64,000 bases of DNA from Flabesymbios commensalis (GCA_964017125.1 OZ024907.1:20764187-20828186), one strand, 5' to 3'; counted from the stretch's first letter, positions 10,539-22,200 are shown. Numbers and translations are program-made. The notes: generated by a model not told the origin, from the letters alone.

Positions 10539-10627
10539 ACGACGTTGACCATGCACTGTTGGCTTGATGTTGGGCTAGTGTCGTAGACGGTGGCGCGACA
10601 TCAAAGCAAAACAGTGTTTCAACATCG
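10539..10627. mobile_element. Palindromic MITE, GCGTC-apex family
   Basis: Inverted arms centred on GTGTCGTAGACGGTGGCG. The apex word GTCGTAGAC and the flanking CTTGATGT/ACATCAAAG pairs match the family described at 30885-30993. Confidence 0.6.
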
Positions 10628-10969
10628 CGTGGTCGTTGGTGTGTGGGCTTTTCAATTTTCGCCCCAATTAATTGATTCATTAATTGTGCACTATTTGATG
10701 TCCTAAAACCTCCAATGTACAATGGCTACAATCACCCGGCGCGTTTATAAGGATAAATTTGTGTTGGTAAGCCTTTTAACATAGTTGTAGACGACAAATA
10801 ATATTATTATGTATCAGTAAAGATTAAAAAACAGCGTCTGACTATTTTTCTTGAACTTACCCCCAGCTTAGTTACTTTAAAGTTAATTTGCAAATAATTT
10901 ATTTACTTGGGGAACGATTTAAGTTGATCAGATTGTAGCGGACATATAATATAAAGGTATGTAATTATT

Positions 10970-11130
10970 ATATAACTAGAAAAGGAGTTCCCGAACTCCG
11001 AGGCCTGTCTACAGTCTGTTTGAGTGCTATAGACAAAAAATCGGCTTAATATTTTCTAAACATAACAGTGTATTGGTCTTCCTCATGAAACATATTCGCA
11101 ACAAACATTTAGAACAGTATTTTTTAATCT
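10970..11130 (+). repeat. Dispersed repeat, copy 1
   Basis: AACTAGAAAAGG..., TTTGAGTGCTATAGACAAAAAA and GTGTATTGGTCTTCC reappear in inverted orientation at about 21685-21775. The copy here has an extra segment (TCCCGAACTCCGAGGCC). Confidence 0.6.
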
Positions 11131-11339
11131 GTATGTTGGCGTTTTTATCCATATATAAAATATATTGAATATTTAAGCTAATGACATAGGTTACATGTAT
11201 TATTTTTAAAGTATATTATTTCAGGTATATATCGATGAAAATAGCAAAAAGATAAATTACCGCAATATGTGCTGTTTGATCACAACGGGTTAATTTGAGA
11301 AAATTTAACAAACACAAATTGTCAAATGAATATAAAATA

Positions 11340-11530
11340 ACAAAACATATACCAGTACTATTTTCTACAAGTACTATATGCATGTATTGACGAATATCTC
11401 CATGGCGCACAAATATTTACAATTTTTAAGATATTATCTTTTTGTGTTTATTATGGCGAGAAAAGGAGGTATAAAATAAAAATAATCGTAATCGATTTTT
11501 TGAAGTTAATGCTATAGGCCCTATGTCTAG
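11340..11530 (-). repeat. Inverted copy of the repeat at 1-459
   Basis: Read on the minus strand it follows the order of positions about 270-459: ATACTAGACATA, GCATTAAC, CGATTA, CTCGCCATAATAAACACAAAAAGATAATATC, then ATTCGTCAATACATG and ATAGTACT. It shares single-unit structure only, without the tandem duplication. Confidence 0.65.
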
Positions 11531-11951
11531 TATATATCATGGGTTGCTGCTGCACTATAACTCAACGGGTGTGAAGAGACATACCAGAAGTAGTGGATAG
11601 TTGTGTACAGTATAGCGATAGTTCTGATCAACGCTCGATTCGATTTGATAAGTCGTGGAAATTGATCATCTTTTTCATACAAACCCAATCAGCCTCTCCA
11701 AATTAATAGGTAGATCACATAGCGACACATCTTAGCTATAGGCCCACCCTCATGCAAACTTAGGACTAAGGTTATGTAACTGTGGCCGAGTCGCCAAACA
11801 CTCGCGCCCCGTTTTGGTAGTCGACGTAAAGCACATTCCTAGAACAGTGAAACCCACCTGTGTCAATGTTTAATAATGTACCCATTTCTGCATCTATATA
11901 TTACGTGGCAGTACGCACTATTAAGCTATCGCGCCACGGGAGTAACTTAGC

Positions 11952-12240
11952 AAGGCCTGTTATCATTCATGATATCATTCATGGCCTTTTCTGGGGTCTC
12001 ACCGGATGAAACTGCGCCTACGTCCATTGAGGTTCTTTTACGTCCAGCTCAAAGTCAGTCAGACGAGCCATCTGATTTACTTGGTTCTCTGAGCCCCACG
12101 ACACGACATTGCTTCACGCATGTCCTAGTGTATACAGCACCTGGTTGTCCCAGGCGGTCACCCATCCAATTATTGACCGGGCTCGGCGTTGCTTAACTTC
12201 AGTGATCGAGCCGACACAGATGAGCTAACGCCGTATTCCG
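11952..12240 (-). mobile_element. 5S rRNA-headed SINE, minus copy
   Basis: On the minus strand the head (from 12240) reads GAATACGGCGTTAGCTCATC, then a degraded 5S-like internal promoter region (AAGTTAAGCAACGCCGAGCC, GGGTGACCGCCTGGGA, ACCAGGTGCTGTATACA). The body then contains CAGATGGCTCGTCTGACTGA and GACGTAAAAGAACCTCAATG. It aligns along its whole length with the plus-strand copy at 22388-22870. The conserved tail is missing here. Confidence 0.75.
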
Positions 12241-12439
12241 TATATGACATGCCTGTGATATATTTATTCAAGTAATATTGAGAACAGATTCCTAATTATT
12301 CAGATAAATTGTGTTCATATTAAAGACGATAGATATTCGCCTAGAAAAATGATAATATATATATGTACAATGAATTAAGTGTATGATATTGCTAAGATAG
12401 TTGCGTTGCTATATAGCATAAAATGGTTAGTTGTGTTTA

Positions 12440-12727
12440 GACATTGTGTTGGGACATTATTTCGATGTTGTGTCCTTGGGCAAGACACTTTACCCTCACA
12501 TGCTTCACTTGACTCAGGTGTAAATGAGTACCTGGTAGGACAGAGATGGCAATGTGTGCGACTAGCTCCTAGCGCCGAAATGGCTGCAAGTGCTGTATGC
12601 TCCAAAAAGGGAGTTGAAATGGTACATGAATGAACAGGTCCAGTGACCAGGGGTAATATGTGTGAAGCGCACAGAGCATTGTATGTGCGCTATATAAGAA
12701 CTCACCATTATTTATTATTATTATTAG
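12440..12727 (+). mobile_element. SINE- or LINE-tail-like retroposon, copy 2
   Basis: CCTTGGGCAAGACACTTTAC, CACTTGACTCAGGTG, AATGAGTACCTGG, AACAGGTCCAGTGACCAGG, and a terminal GCGCTATATAAG with an ATT-repeat tail. Same body as 7222-7442; same tail type as the 5S-headed element at 22388-22870. Confidence 0.7.
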
Positions 12728-13498
12728 ATCACAAGCGACGCGGCGGTTTTGGCCTTTATTTATAATGTTTAAATTATGCCGATCGCACAAATGGTTAATG
12801 CAACCCTCAGGTGCATGGGTGACCAACTGACTGGACTGCGGTCTAATTATGTAATGTAATTAAGTTGGTCACGCAGCCAAACAGGGGAGTTGGATGTGAA
12901 AGAAATGAAGACCTTAACGCGGTAGTTGTGTGGTCAGAAGGTGTTTATTTCATAACACCATTATAGCGACTATTTCGGCCATCTACCAGCGTCATCAGAT
13001 GGTGACTAAATGAATAAGAATAAATACCGCTCTAAAGTACAGCGGTCCTGCTCCAGTGACAGTTATAGGACAAGACGTCTATCGGTAACACAGCCTCCTT
13101 CTCAGGGCCACACTGGCACAGCTAGGTGGCCCTGCTACAGTGCTTTGAGAATCTCTTCTCTAATTGCTGCGTTCTGATAGGGCATCAAAATCTGGTGTAC
13201 CGTGACCCACACCTGACCCTGAAACTATGTCAAGCTCGAGGATTCCTTGCACTTATGAGAGACAAGTTTATATAATTATGTCTCCCCTATAGGCCTACTG
13301 GGCTAAGGTTGTCATCATATGTCTGGTATTATTATAACCAGTGCATGCGATCAACCTGTGTTGTATTAAAGTTGGTCCATCCTATACAATGACGGCCCAG
13401 CATAACAGCAACATTAAATGTGCGTCTTTTACTTGTGTTGTTGTAGATTTGCTTTTGTGTAAGATCAAGATACCAGAAGCATGTCCAAAGTGATGTTA
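12728..13498. other. Repeat-like spacer, no gene seen
   Basis: AGTTGGTCACGCAGCC and ATTTCGGCCATCTACCAGCG resemble terminal words of older retroelements, but no coding frame supports a family. Nothing else is supported. Confidence 0.3.
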
Positions 13499-13768
13499 AC
13501 AACCACTCTTTGTTTAATGTTGGGACAGCATCTCAGATTGTGGATTAACATGAACCCAACGCTGGTGTGTAGTATCAGTCAGTATGGCACACTGACCAAA
13601 TATTGGTTTACTGTTGGTCCATCGTTTGCGATGCAGGCCCAACATCAAGAAAACATTGGGCCGGTGTAGACCTATCCTGTTTACGCTGTAGGATTGACAA
13701 TGCTGGACTGTTGTATGCCAATTGTTTACGACGCTGGCCCAACATAAAATCAACATTGACCATGTGGC
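13499..13768. mobile_element. Three consecutive palindromic MITE copies, GCGTC-apex family
   Basis: Copies lie at about 13499-13574, 13594-13670 and 13692-13768. Each has TGTTGG..., a central word near CATCGTTTGCGATGC or GTTTACGACGC, and a GGCCCAACAT right arm. Short open frames on both strands here are translations of these arms. Confidence 0.65.
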
Positions 13769-13930
13769 TTAGAATGTCAAGGACACCATCTTTGTCAGGT
13801 ATTGCCTTATTGGCAAGATACAAAATCAGGTCAAATTCATGAATACGTCCACAGAACACATTTTACAGTGCAATCAATCAGATACACTAGCTGACGCTAG
13901 TGGAAGGATAGTGGATCTGATGAATGAGAA
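13757..13930 (+). repeat. Dispersed repeat, copy 1
   Basis: AATGTCAAGGACACCAT, TTTGTCAGG, ACACATTTTACAGTG and ATAGTGGATCTGATGAATGA recur in the same order and orientation at about 25965-26140. Confidence 0.7.
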
Positions 13931-13964
13931 AGTCGGTAACACTGTAGGCAGTAAAGCCCTGCAA

Positions 13965-14310
13965 TAACTACTAGCATTGCTAGAGTGCCTGACTGCCTCG
14001 TCAGTCAGGCATGCGTCCCGGGTTTGAACCCTGCTGATATTTCATGGGGTTTTGCAGAGAAATATCCTAGTTTCTCCCTTCCCAATGTGACTAGGCGATC
14101 ACGTTACGGCGGCTGACTGTCGCCTGTGTTGGCACTCCATCTGTCTCCTCACGCCACCTCTGTGATTCGTGCTGCCAGTAATTATCAGGTCATGTCTTCC
14201 TCGTTGTCAGACGTGAAACGGGATTGTTTTGTTGCCCCATCACCAGCACCGCCTGGCGTATATCGCTCCCTGCCCGGCTGGGCCCATGTAGACATGAAAC
14301 AAACAAACGT
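13965..14310 (+). mobile_element. tRNA-headed SINE-like element
   Basis: CTAGAGTGCCTGACTGCCTC followed by CCCGGGTTTGAACCCTG gives a B-box-like internal promoter (GGTTTGAACC) with a body of unrelated sequence (TTTCTCCCTTCCCAATGTGA). It ends near a GACATGAAAC-type tail. No functional tRNA cloverleaf can be drawn. Confidence 0.5.
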
Positions 14311-16189
14311 TTTTGACGCAGTGTTTCAAGGTTCAATCCTGGTACGTTTACTACTTATAATTTACCAAAACGATATTCCGTTCTACAGTAAAATATTCAA
14401 ATTAATCATCTCCGAAGAAGACACAAAAGATAGAGATAAAATGTTAAGTGACAAATAATCAAGAATAATTAGGTGGTTTTAATTAAATAAACTTCCCGCC
14501 AACACAACTATATCAAAATATATGGTTTTCAGGAAATCACAAAAAGGGGTTTTGCGCCAATATCCCTCATCAAATTTGATGATCAGCAGATTGCATTTTT
14601 CACACACCTTATATAGATGACATGATCACGATTCATACCATACCAGGCTTATTTTGTAATTAATTTAATAACGATATCAGATATCGTAGATAATCTAATG
14701 GGTGGCATCCATGCCAGCGACCATATGGTCTTAATAGAGGTCTCCCATGCCGCTCTCTACTGATATTCCCAATTCACTTGACATGTATTATTATTACGGT
14801 TTAATACATTCTTCTTCTTCTTCGTAGCTAGAAATATGATATATCTTGCCATTGAAAAAACTAAACAAAATAGCCCTCCACCTTACAAACTAAAATTTAT
14901 CTTGTGTCACATTACAGTAGTAGGTATTTAAAAATTTGAACGCATTTTCTTGCATTAAAGATAATGTTTTATAAGATATTTTAAATCCGGTTATCATGTC
15001 AGTTATGATATCGGTACATAATTACCTCATCACTCATGGGTAGCTTCTTGATTAAGCCCCACCTGGTGAATAAAGCCAACACTTTATTCACTAGGTGGCG
15101 TGAATAAGCCTAATTTATTCTTTTGCTCTCTATACAATTTAATTAAAGCCATTTACGAATGTGATTAAAGGGGGTGGTACGAATTTGTGCCACTAAATAT
15201 AACCAGATTTGCTTATTAGATTAGAAACATTCAAGGTTTTAATTCCAATACTTAGCTATGTAAGCATATGGGTAGACCTACTGCGAATATGTGGCCTATG
15301 TGAAAAATCACGATACGAGTTGAGTAAAAGCGAGTTAATAAATATATATAATGCTTTACGTCGCTTTCTGCATATCATGACAATATCACGACATAAGGAA
15401 GCCCGAAGGTAGGAATGTGAATTCTACTCTTATCCAATGACTTTTTGTACTGCACCATACCATGGACATTGAATTTATAATGCAATAATCCCCTCTACCA
15501 GGTAGGCTTACTAAATAGACGACAATCACGTGTATGGAGACGTGACGTACGTGACAAAAGCACGGCCGATGTAACAATAATCGTACGTGTACGTAAATTC
15601 AAACGCGCTGTGCCGACTACTCCCGAACTAATTAATTTATTATCGTTAATAAATTATAATCAAATACATTTTCTGAATTCAACGTCTTCACACGAATCAC
15701 AGTGGGTTTTACATTAGCCATTGTGAATTGACTTTGGGTTTTACCGGATTACCCAGATCCTACGCATTTTCCTCTATTCTACGGATTTTTCTTTTTTTTT
15801 TAATTCTACGGACGATTTTTTTTATTTTGTCGTTTCTATGAAAATATATTATTTAAAAAAATATATATGAAAATATATTTTTACATTTCGTAAACCAATT
15901 TAGTATTCATATTAAATATGTAGGCTATGTATTTATTTATACATCTGTTTAATGTAAAGACAAAAAAATAAATTAAATGAATTTCCCACTAGTATCGCGA
16001 ATTATTATTTCGTTCACTATCAAAGTGTTGCGAATTATGATTTCGCACGCTATCAATGTGTCTCGAATGCTCATTTTGTTCGTTATAAAAAATGGAAAAA
16101 ATTCTCAAGATTTGTTTCTGTTCATTGGGCAACCCTTCGTTTTAGAGTAGCATCGTGTTAATATCGTCAGATAAAATGAAATGAATCGG
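14311..16189. other. AT-rich region, no gene seen
   Basis: Only chance open frames. A hairpin at about 15058-15101 pairs CCACCTGGTGAATAAAG with CTTTATTCACTAGGTGG. Confidence 0.4.
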
Positions 16190-16470
16190 GCTTTAGGCCA
16201 CCTTTGTGCACATATAGGCTAAACTGGGCCAGCAGAACCTCCTGAGGATGGTGAGATGGTTGAGATGACACTGTCCTCCAGACACAGGATTCGAAATTCG
16301 AGCCCTGGCGGTCTGAGGCCGGTCTCTCGGTCACGGAGGCTCCCCACAATACTGACTTTCACACGTGGATAGGGAAGAAACATTTTTTGTTTCTCTCAAA
16401 CCGCCGAGACCGGAAACCGAGAGGATTGCATGTGTTACCCACAACCTATCATGCGTACTCACAACGGTGT
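16190..16470 (-). mobile_element. SINE-like repeat, copy 1
   Basis: Shares GTGCACATATAGGCTAA, GGGCCAG, CTCGGTCACGGAGGCTCCCC and ACAATA with the element at about 21960-22200. A decayed B-box-like word (ATTCGAAATTCGAGCCC) is present. Confidence 0.55.
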
Positions 16471-16601
16471 AGTTCACATGTTTTAATCCTGAACCCTTAA
16501 AGCGCTGAAATACTTTTGTATAAACCATGGAGATCAAAGGGTTTCCACTTCATTTGAATACCTATGTTATATATCTACGGCCATTAGAAATGTTTTAATT
16601 C

Positions 16602-16722
16602 TTTCAGTGCGAGGACCGTCTTTATACGTCAGAATCTGACGTCTACAGACGTCAGATTCTGACGTATAAAGACGGTTCCACAGACATCAGATACTGACGT
16701 ATAAAGACGGTCCTCGCGCTCA
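16602..16722. repeat. Perfect hairpin with a duplicated right arm
   Basis: The left arm 16615-16644 and right arm 16648-16677 are perfectly complementary over 30 bp with a 3-nt spacer. A second, slightly diverged right arm follows at 16683-16712, and its outer part GGTCCTCGCGC pairs with GCGAGGACC at 16609-16617. Inner words are TACGTCAGAATCTGACGTCT-type. Confidence 0.85.
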
Positions 16723-16869
16723 AATGTTTAATTAGATTTTTTGATATCCAAGCTACCAGTTAGTTGACCACATTTTATGTAGGCATATGCCTATTTTATC
16801 AGTCACGTGAAAGCTCTTCTACACTGCGTGTATAAAAATGTTCAGTTATTAAGAAGACACGAGACATTC

Positions 16870-16962
16870 ACTCAATGCTGGGATAATTCTGGACCAGCGT
16901 CGTATATGATGGCTCAACATTAACCCAGAATTTAATCAACGTTTTGTGTCTGCTGGGAAGCC
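16870..16962. mobile_element. Palindromic MITE, GCGTC-apex family
   Basis: Apex GGACCAGCGTCGTATATGAT, right end CAACGTTTTGTGTCTGCTGGGA, matching the family terminus GTGTTTGCTGGG. Confidence 0.65.
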
Positions 16963-17528
16963 CACAAAATCTCAGGCTGTGTCTTAGGCCTATGTGAATG
17001 TTCAAATTAGTATGAAAAAAAAAAACATTTCCGGAGAACAATTCAAACATATATATAATGCTAAATGAACAGAGAGTTCTAAATTTACTTATTATTTAGT
17101 AATAATTAGTATGCTTATCCCGAATGCCATTCAAGTAAATTGATTTCAATTCAGTTTTGCTTTTTTGGTTCTATTTGAAATATTGCTTGTTGCAGATTTT
17201 AAAATAAAACTCCAAGTAAGTATTCTTGAATGTTGGAATTGGTGGTACAGGTAATTACTTTGATTTGAAAAAACATTCCACAGTTGTCAATTACTTATCT
17301 TCTTATCAATTAAAAGGATTCGTTGGCGCAAAATACTCGGAGAACCGATCTCAGATTTGCAGCAATCAAATGTGCCTTAATTCATTTTCTGAAATACGCA
17401 ATCGATGCTGTGTTTTTTTTGCAGTACAGATAGTGAATTGTAGATAATAGGACCTGCAACAGAAACTGCTCTAGAGCCATAATTAGTTTTGTGTTTGGGG
17501 AACATAAAGTATTGGTATCAGAAGACCA
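16963..17528. other. No gene seen
   Basis: AT-rich spacer with no supported feature. Confidence 0.35.
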
Positions 17529-17672
17529 GGGGCCTATCCCACTAAGAATATAAAAATTAAGATTATATAAACCTTCTCATATTTCCATTAGAAAAGTTAA
17601 GATTTATCTTAACTTTTCTAATGGAAATAAGACAAAGTTAAGAAAGTCTTTTATCCTAGTGGGATAGGCCCC
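17529..17672. mobile_element. MITE with GGGGCCTATCCCACTA terminal inverted repeats
   Basis: A 144-bp palindromic element. The ends GGGGCCTATCCCACTA and TAGTGGGATAGGCCCC are perfect inverted repeats, and the centre forms a stem with ATTAGAAAAGTTAAGAT pairing with ATCTTAACTTTTCTAAT. Confidence 0.85.
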
Positions 17673-18205
17673 AGAGCTGTTTTCATAGATAAGTGGTGTT
17701 GTAGGTATTCTGGTTGGTCTTCTTAACATCTTTATGAATGATGATATACTATGTGCATATGAATGCTAGAGTTTGCATATGAATATGGATGCTGTACACG
17801 AATACATATATATTTTTAAATAATTTATTACATCCAAATGAATGATTTTATACTACGTTAAAAAGTTTACCGAAAAATATTATTACATATTTATAAAAAT
17901 GAAAATATCACGCAATTGAACAATAAAATAATATTGATATAAGCCACAAATAAACAAATTAAAAATTTAGTGTTAGCTTTCTGAAATTATTTTAGGCAAT
18001 TATATATAGCAATAAAGGAACTTTTATCTGAGTGAAGTTCTGAGTCGCAGATTCGTCACAAATGTTAAATGATAGGGGCCTAAATATCGATGACATAATT
18101 TGTGGCATTCAGGATGTACGCATACTTTTGGTTAATTTATGTTTATAGCTACTATTATTCGATAAGAATTATTTCAGGGTAAACTAGTGAAAAAATCAAT
18201 TAGAT

Positions 18206-18957
18206 TTAAATTCTAGACTTTTGTTCTCCATGTAAATCCAGGACAATATAAGCTAATTTAATATGACTTCCCTTTGTGACCTGGATGTATATGGTACTAA
18301 CGTCAAACCAAATATGATAAGTCAATGTGTCACCCAACAAAGCTTCTCCTTGATGTAATAGTTTTAAATTCACTACTCTCATACCTCCTGGGTTAGTTAT
18401 GGCAAAGTTGTTTTTATTAAAGAACCCTTGATTGTTTGCTTCTTCTATCCCGTCTGCTGCCATAATTATAAAACAAGGGGCAGCTAGGTGGTTGTTGGGG
18501 TCTACTTGGTGATGCTCTACTGTACGTATTGTAGTGAAGCACTTGTCACCAGGCGGTTCAACTGTTATATTACCCAGGCTTGGAGATTCACTGCTTAATT
18601 TATCATTCAACACATCTTTAAGTTTTTCTAACTTGACAACTTTCTTCTTTTCTTCATCAAACCAGAGTAACCTATGGCTGCTCTTGACATAAACACGCCC
18701 CGTTGAGAGGTGCTTGATCAGTTGATCAGATGCTAGCGATGTGTTTCCAACGCTGGAGATTTGATGTTCAAAGCGATCACATGGTAGTGTGTTGTGATCC
18801 CGGACGTAGTCATATATATCTGGATCACACTGCCAGAGCACAGCCTTACTCATTGGGGAGGTGTGGGGATAGAGCTTAGAGCACACATGGTCTGTGGTTA
18901 TCACTGTTTGTAGTGTCTGTGCCAACAGCAGCTTATGTATGGCCACGTGAACTCTGC
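18206..18957 (-). CDS. Exon 3 of the unknown gene
   Basis: Acceptor TATATATTCAG precedes it. It codes about 250 residues, from GRVHVAIHKLLLAQ to EQKSRI and a TAA stop. This long frame is the main evidence that the locus is real. Confidence 0.75.
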
Positions 18958-20090
18958 CTGAATATATACAAAACATGAATTGTATTTACTAATAACGAAA
19001 ATTATTTGAGCGTTTAAATTTATGTAATGATGGTGACATATAATGATGGTAAGTCAATTAAAATGTACAAAATTGGCAAAATTATTAACGGAACATTATC
19101 TCACAGGAATCTAAAACACAAATCCCTCAGACATTTAATGTAGGCCTATTGTTTTGCTCAATGTAAAAACAAACGTGAGTATTAAATTTTTCAGCTGAAG
19201 CTCACTTTTAAAAAATCACGCTGTCGTGACTCTTGCCGTCAATGGTCTATTATTAAAGTCTATTATTTTTAGATTTCCTCTTAATTTAATTAAACGTGTT
19301 AAACATGGACGGTTCGTTGAATCTATAAATATATTGATAGGTTGTAAACATGATAATAATCTTAATATGTCGAGTCAAACGTATTATCGGCGAAATTGCC
19401 TCATACTTCAAGGCTTGATATCATGAATGATAAATAATCTTGACTGCAACTAACGTATAGCAACGTATACCAATAGCACATTATTCGGAACCACATAAAT
19501 AAAAGCTGTGTATGGCGTTGTATACTAGAAATAATGGTAAACTTTGATATTATTTAGAAATGAAGCACAACCTTGACTGTTCATTTCGTCCATTGTTGGT
19601 GCTGTAAATGTAATAACACCTGAAGAAGCGTCATCTTCCCAATCCACGTGCAGGTTCCTTAGCTTAGGTATTCTGCAAAAAAAAACAGAGCAATATAGTT
19701 AAACTATTAGCCTACATGATTGTAGATTGTCGTCTGTGAGAAAAAATCACGATCTGATATTTTGTTTGCCTGTAAGCTTATAGTTATCATCCTTTAGAGC
19801 TACTAAAGATGTATACCACTATATTCATGTTTCTAGTTATAATTATTCCCCAGTTGGCTATATAGATCTCTGTAATCGGAGCGGTGCTTTTTGGGGACAT
19901 AATTATTTGGCCCGCTGTTGATATGCAGTGAACTGCTTGTTTAAGGTCTTATTTGCCACTCTGTTAAGTGGGCACATTATACTTTTTAGCCAGACGAAAA
20001 GACGATATAATATATAGTGTATATTATCTTAAAATCAGAATTAAGTTCTTACTTTGATGCACGCATGAATGCGTTGAGTCTTTCCTCCAT
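18206..20090 (-). CDS. Three-exon gene of unknown function, possibly thioesterase-like
   Basis: Exons 20090-20053, 19672-19572 and 18957-18206 join with consistent phases (2, then 1) and standard GT/AG sites to give 296 residues starting MEERLNAFMRASKIPKLRNL. I do not recognise the family. The layout suggests two hot-dog-like halves: VDWEDDASSGVITFTAPTMD near residues 22-41, then AADGIEEANNQG and LLHQGEALLGDTLTYHIWFD near the C-terminus, with a middle STGRVYVKSSHRLLWFDEE strand that resembles acyl thioesterases. That reading is a guess. No signal peptide or membrane segment is seen, so it is probably cytosolic. The ATG at 20090 is the first in exon 1, which is short and follows a 5' leader. 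Confidence 0.7.
19572..19672 (-). CDS. Exon 2 of the unknown gene
   Basis: A T-rich acceptor (TTTTTTGCAG) precedes it and donor CAAG/GTTGTG follows. It codes IPKLRNLHVDWEDDASSGV and on to MDEMNSQ, 101 nt. Confidence 0.7.
20053..20090 (-). CDS. Exon 1 of the unknown gene
   Basis: Codes MEERLNAFMRAS plus two bases of the next codon; donor AAAGTAAG follows. Small but in phase with exon 2. Confidence 0.6.
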
Positions 20091-20666
20091 GTTGTAACGT
20101 TAGACCATCAAAGCACACAGTTCACTCAGTAGTAACGCTAGGCCTATACGGAATAGATCCGAGCGATAGTATCAAAAGAGCAATAAGCCTACTATTAAAG
20201 GTGCAAAGATTTCAATGTATCATTCGTTATCAGAGCTGCCTGATAACATAGGTCACATTATGCAGCTTAGCATATTATGGAGCAGTGTTGATTAAGTGTA
20301 TAAAGTTTTCACTTCATCTCCAACGACTGAACAGTCTTAATATAACCATGGCGCCTGAAAATATACTGACATTGAGTAGGCCTATAGTAGGTCCTAGTAC
20401 CGGTACCGTATGAATATATTTCTGTATTGGTTAAAATCAAGGCCATTTTGATAAAGGCGCATGGGTTGAAACTCATTTAGCCTACGGCGTTATTGACTTG
20501 TGGCATATGATTTATGTAGGTCATTTCTCTGCTCAAATCGACCGTGACGATCACACAATGGCATGCTTTTCAAGGCCAATTTAATTTTGAATTCAATTCA
20601 CGCATTAGGGCTCATGCTGGTGTCACTCAAATCTCCAATCATGACAGGCCTACGGCCGGTATCCTC

Positions 20667-21018
20667 TCAGCAAACACAAATTAATTTCTAACATGTTTAA
20701 AAAAAGGCATATGAAAATGTTTTACAACATTAGAATGTCGAGTTAACAGAATATTTTAAAACATTAAATAGAAATATTATGTAGAACATTCAGTATGATA
20801 CGTTTTTGAAAAGTTTTAAAAACATTTTTTTAAATGCATTTTCTAACATAAAATGTAAATATTATAAAAATGTTTTTAAAGCGTTTTTAAATGATATGTT
20901 CGAATAACATTTTAAATTAATTTGTTATAATATTTTGTTGACCCGACGTTTAAATATCTAAAAAACAATTCGTCTAACATTTTCTAAATATCATTAAAAT
21001 GTTTTTGTGTTTGCTGGC
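20667..21018. mobile_element. Larger MITE with CAGCAAACACAAA ends
   Basis: A roughly 350-bp AT-rich element bounded by CAGCAAACACAAATTAATTT and AAATGTTTTTGTGTTTGCTG. The interior repeats TTTTAAAACATT-type words as long imperfect inverted arms. It shares its termini with the short palindromic family, so both may use the same transposase. Confidence 0.7.
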
Positions 21019-21208
21019 CTAATAAGTTTATTTTGTCTGAGTTTGACGTGTGCTGTGTGTGGGAGGCGGTTCACATTTCTGCACACCAGTCCTTATGAAC
21101 ATGTGCGGTATAACGTTTCAGGCCCTTAGGTTAAGTACTTTGTCTTTAACAAGTATTCAGAAAAAAAATAGTCACGATTATATTTGTGGCTAAGAGCTTA
21201 CAGGGTTT

Positions 21209-21530
21209 TGATTGGAATAATGTTGGCCCAGAGTCGCAGATTGTGGCCCAGCATTACATCAGGATTGGGCCAATGTATTGTGTTATCTGGTGTTTCTGGC
21301 GCCTGGATGTTTAGCGTCACCAGAAGTCAGAAAACACGGTACAATCACCCAATGCTGTTTCAATGACGGGCCAGCGTCGAAGACCGTGGGTCAACATTGA
21401 AACAGCATTGGTTAAATGCCACGTGTTTGCGCAAAGTACACAACACTGTTGCTAGGCCAGCGTCGTAGACGATTGAACGGCATTTAACCAGCAATGGGCT
21501 GCAATGCTGGCCCAACATTGAACCGGAATT
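21209..21530. mobile_element. Cluster of three palindromic MITEs, GCGTC-apex family
   Basis: Copies at about 21209-21297, 21334-21433 and 21436-21530. They show GGCCCAGAGTCGCAGATTGT, GGGCCAGCGTCGAAGACCGT and GGCCAGCGTCGTAGACGATT as apexes, with arms of the ACCCAATGCTGTTTCAATG type. Confidence 0.65.
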
Positions 21531-21684
21531 TGGTGGATAGGCCTACATCCTCTGTACGAGGTACATCGTAGGCAAGTGTTGAATGAATGTTGGACAGCAC
21601 CGGCGATGGTGGTGGAAGGAATACACGTCGAAGATATATTGAAATTGTCTCTTTGGTGCTTTCCTTAATTATATCAATATCTTA

Positions 21685-21775
21685 GACATTTAGGATTCTG
21701 GCCCATGCGGAAGACCAATACACTTATTTTTTTGTCTATATCACTCAAACGGCTTAAAGCCCTTTTCTAGTTAGG
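21685..21775 (-). repeat. Dispersed repeat, copy 2
   Basis: Inverted relative to 10970-11130: GAAGACCAATACAC, TTTTTTGTCTATATCACTCAAA and CCTTTTCTAGTT. Confidence 0.6.
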
Positions 21776-21959
21776 CCTATTTAAAGTGTGTTTTTTAATA
21801 TCCTTGTTACCTTATTCAAAATGATTGATTAACATTATCGATACGTTACTAGGAGGCCTAACCCCTAGGTTAATATTAAACGGACACATCCAGATTTAAG
21901 CCATATTATATTTTAAGGATAGCGGCCTACGTTTCCACTTTCTTTTGGGGAAAAAATGT

Positions 21960-22200
21960 GTTTTCTGGTCTTGTTTGTGCACATATAGGCTAACCTGGGC
22001 CAGGAGAATTAACATCCTGAGAATTAACCTCCTCTCGGTCACGGAGGCTCCCCACAATATTGAATCTTTGCGAGTGAGCGCGGAAGAGACATTTTGTTTC
22101 TTTGAAACTTGAAGTCCAGAGTGGGGTTCGAACCCGCGATTTCCGACTTTCCAAGTAGGCAGATTTAACCACTGCACCAGGTCGGTGTCGCTTATGTAGG
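21960..22200 (-). mobile_element. tRNA-headed SINE
   Basis: On the minus strand it reads GGTGCAGTGGTTAAATCTGC (A-box-like) and GCGGGTTCGAACCCCACT (strong B box), followed by a body containing GGGGAGCCTCCGTGACCGAG and ending in TTAGCCTATATGTGCAC. The body is shared with 16190-16470. Its internal RNA polymerase III promoter looks the best kept in the window. Confidence 0.7.

Noticed and set aside
12860-13020. Resemblance to the 3' end of a Penelope-like or other old retroelement
   Set aside because: Only short non-coding words suggest it, with no coding domain, so no family was called.
15058-15101. A further CTCF-like word (TCACTAGGTGGCGT)
   Set aside because: It forms part of a hairpin arm, which explains its sequence, and it has two mismatches.
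22090-22200. Possible tRNA gene on the minus strand
   Set aside because: A strong B box and an A-box-like word are present, but no acceptor stem pairing, and the body continues as a repeat.
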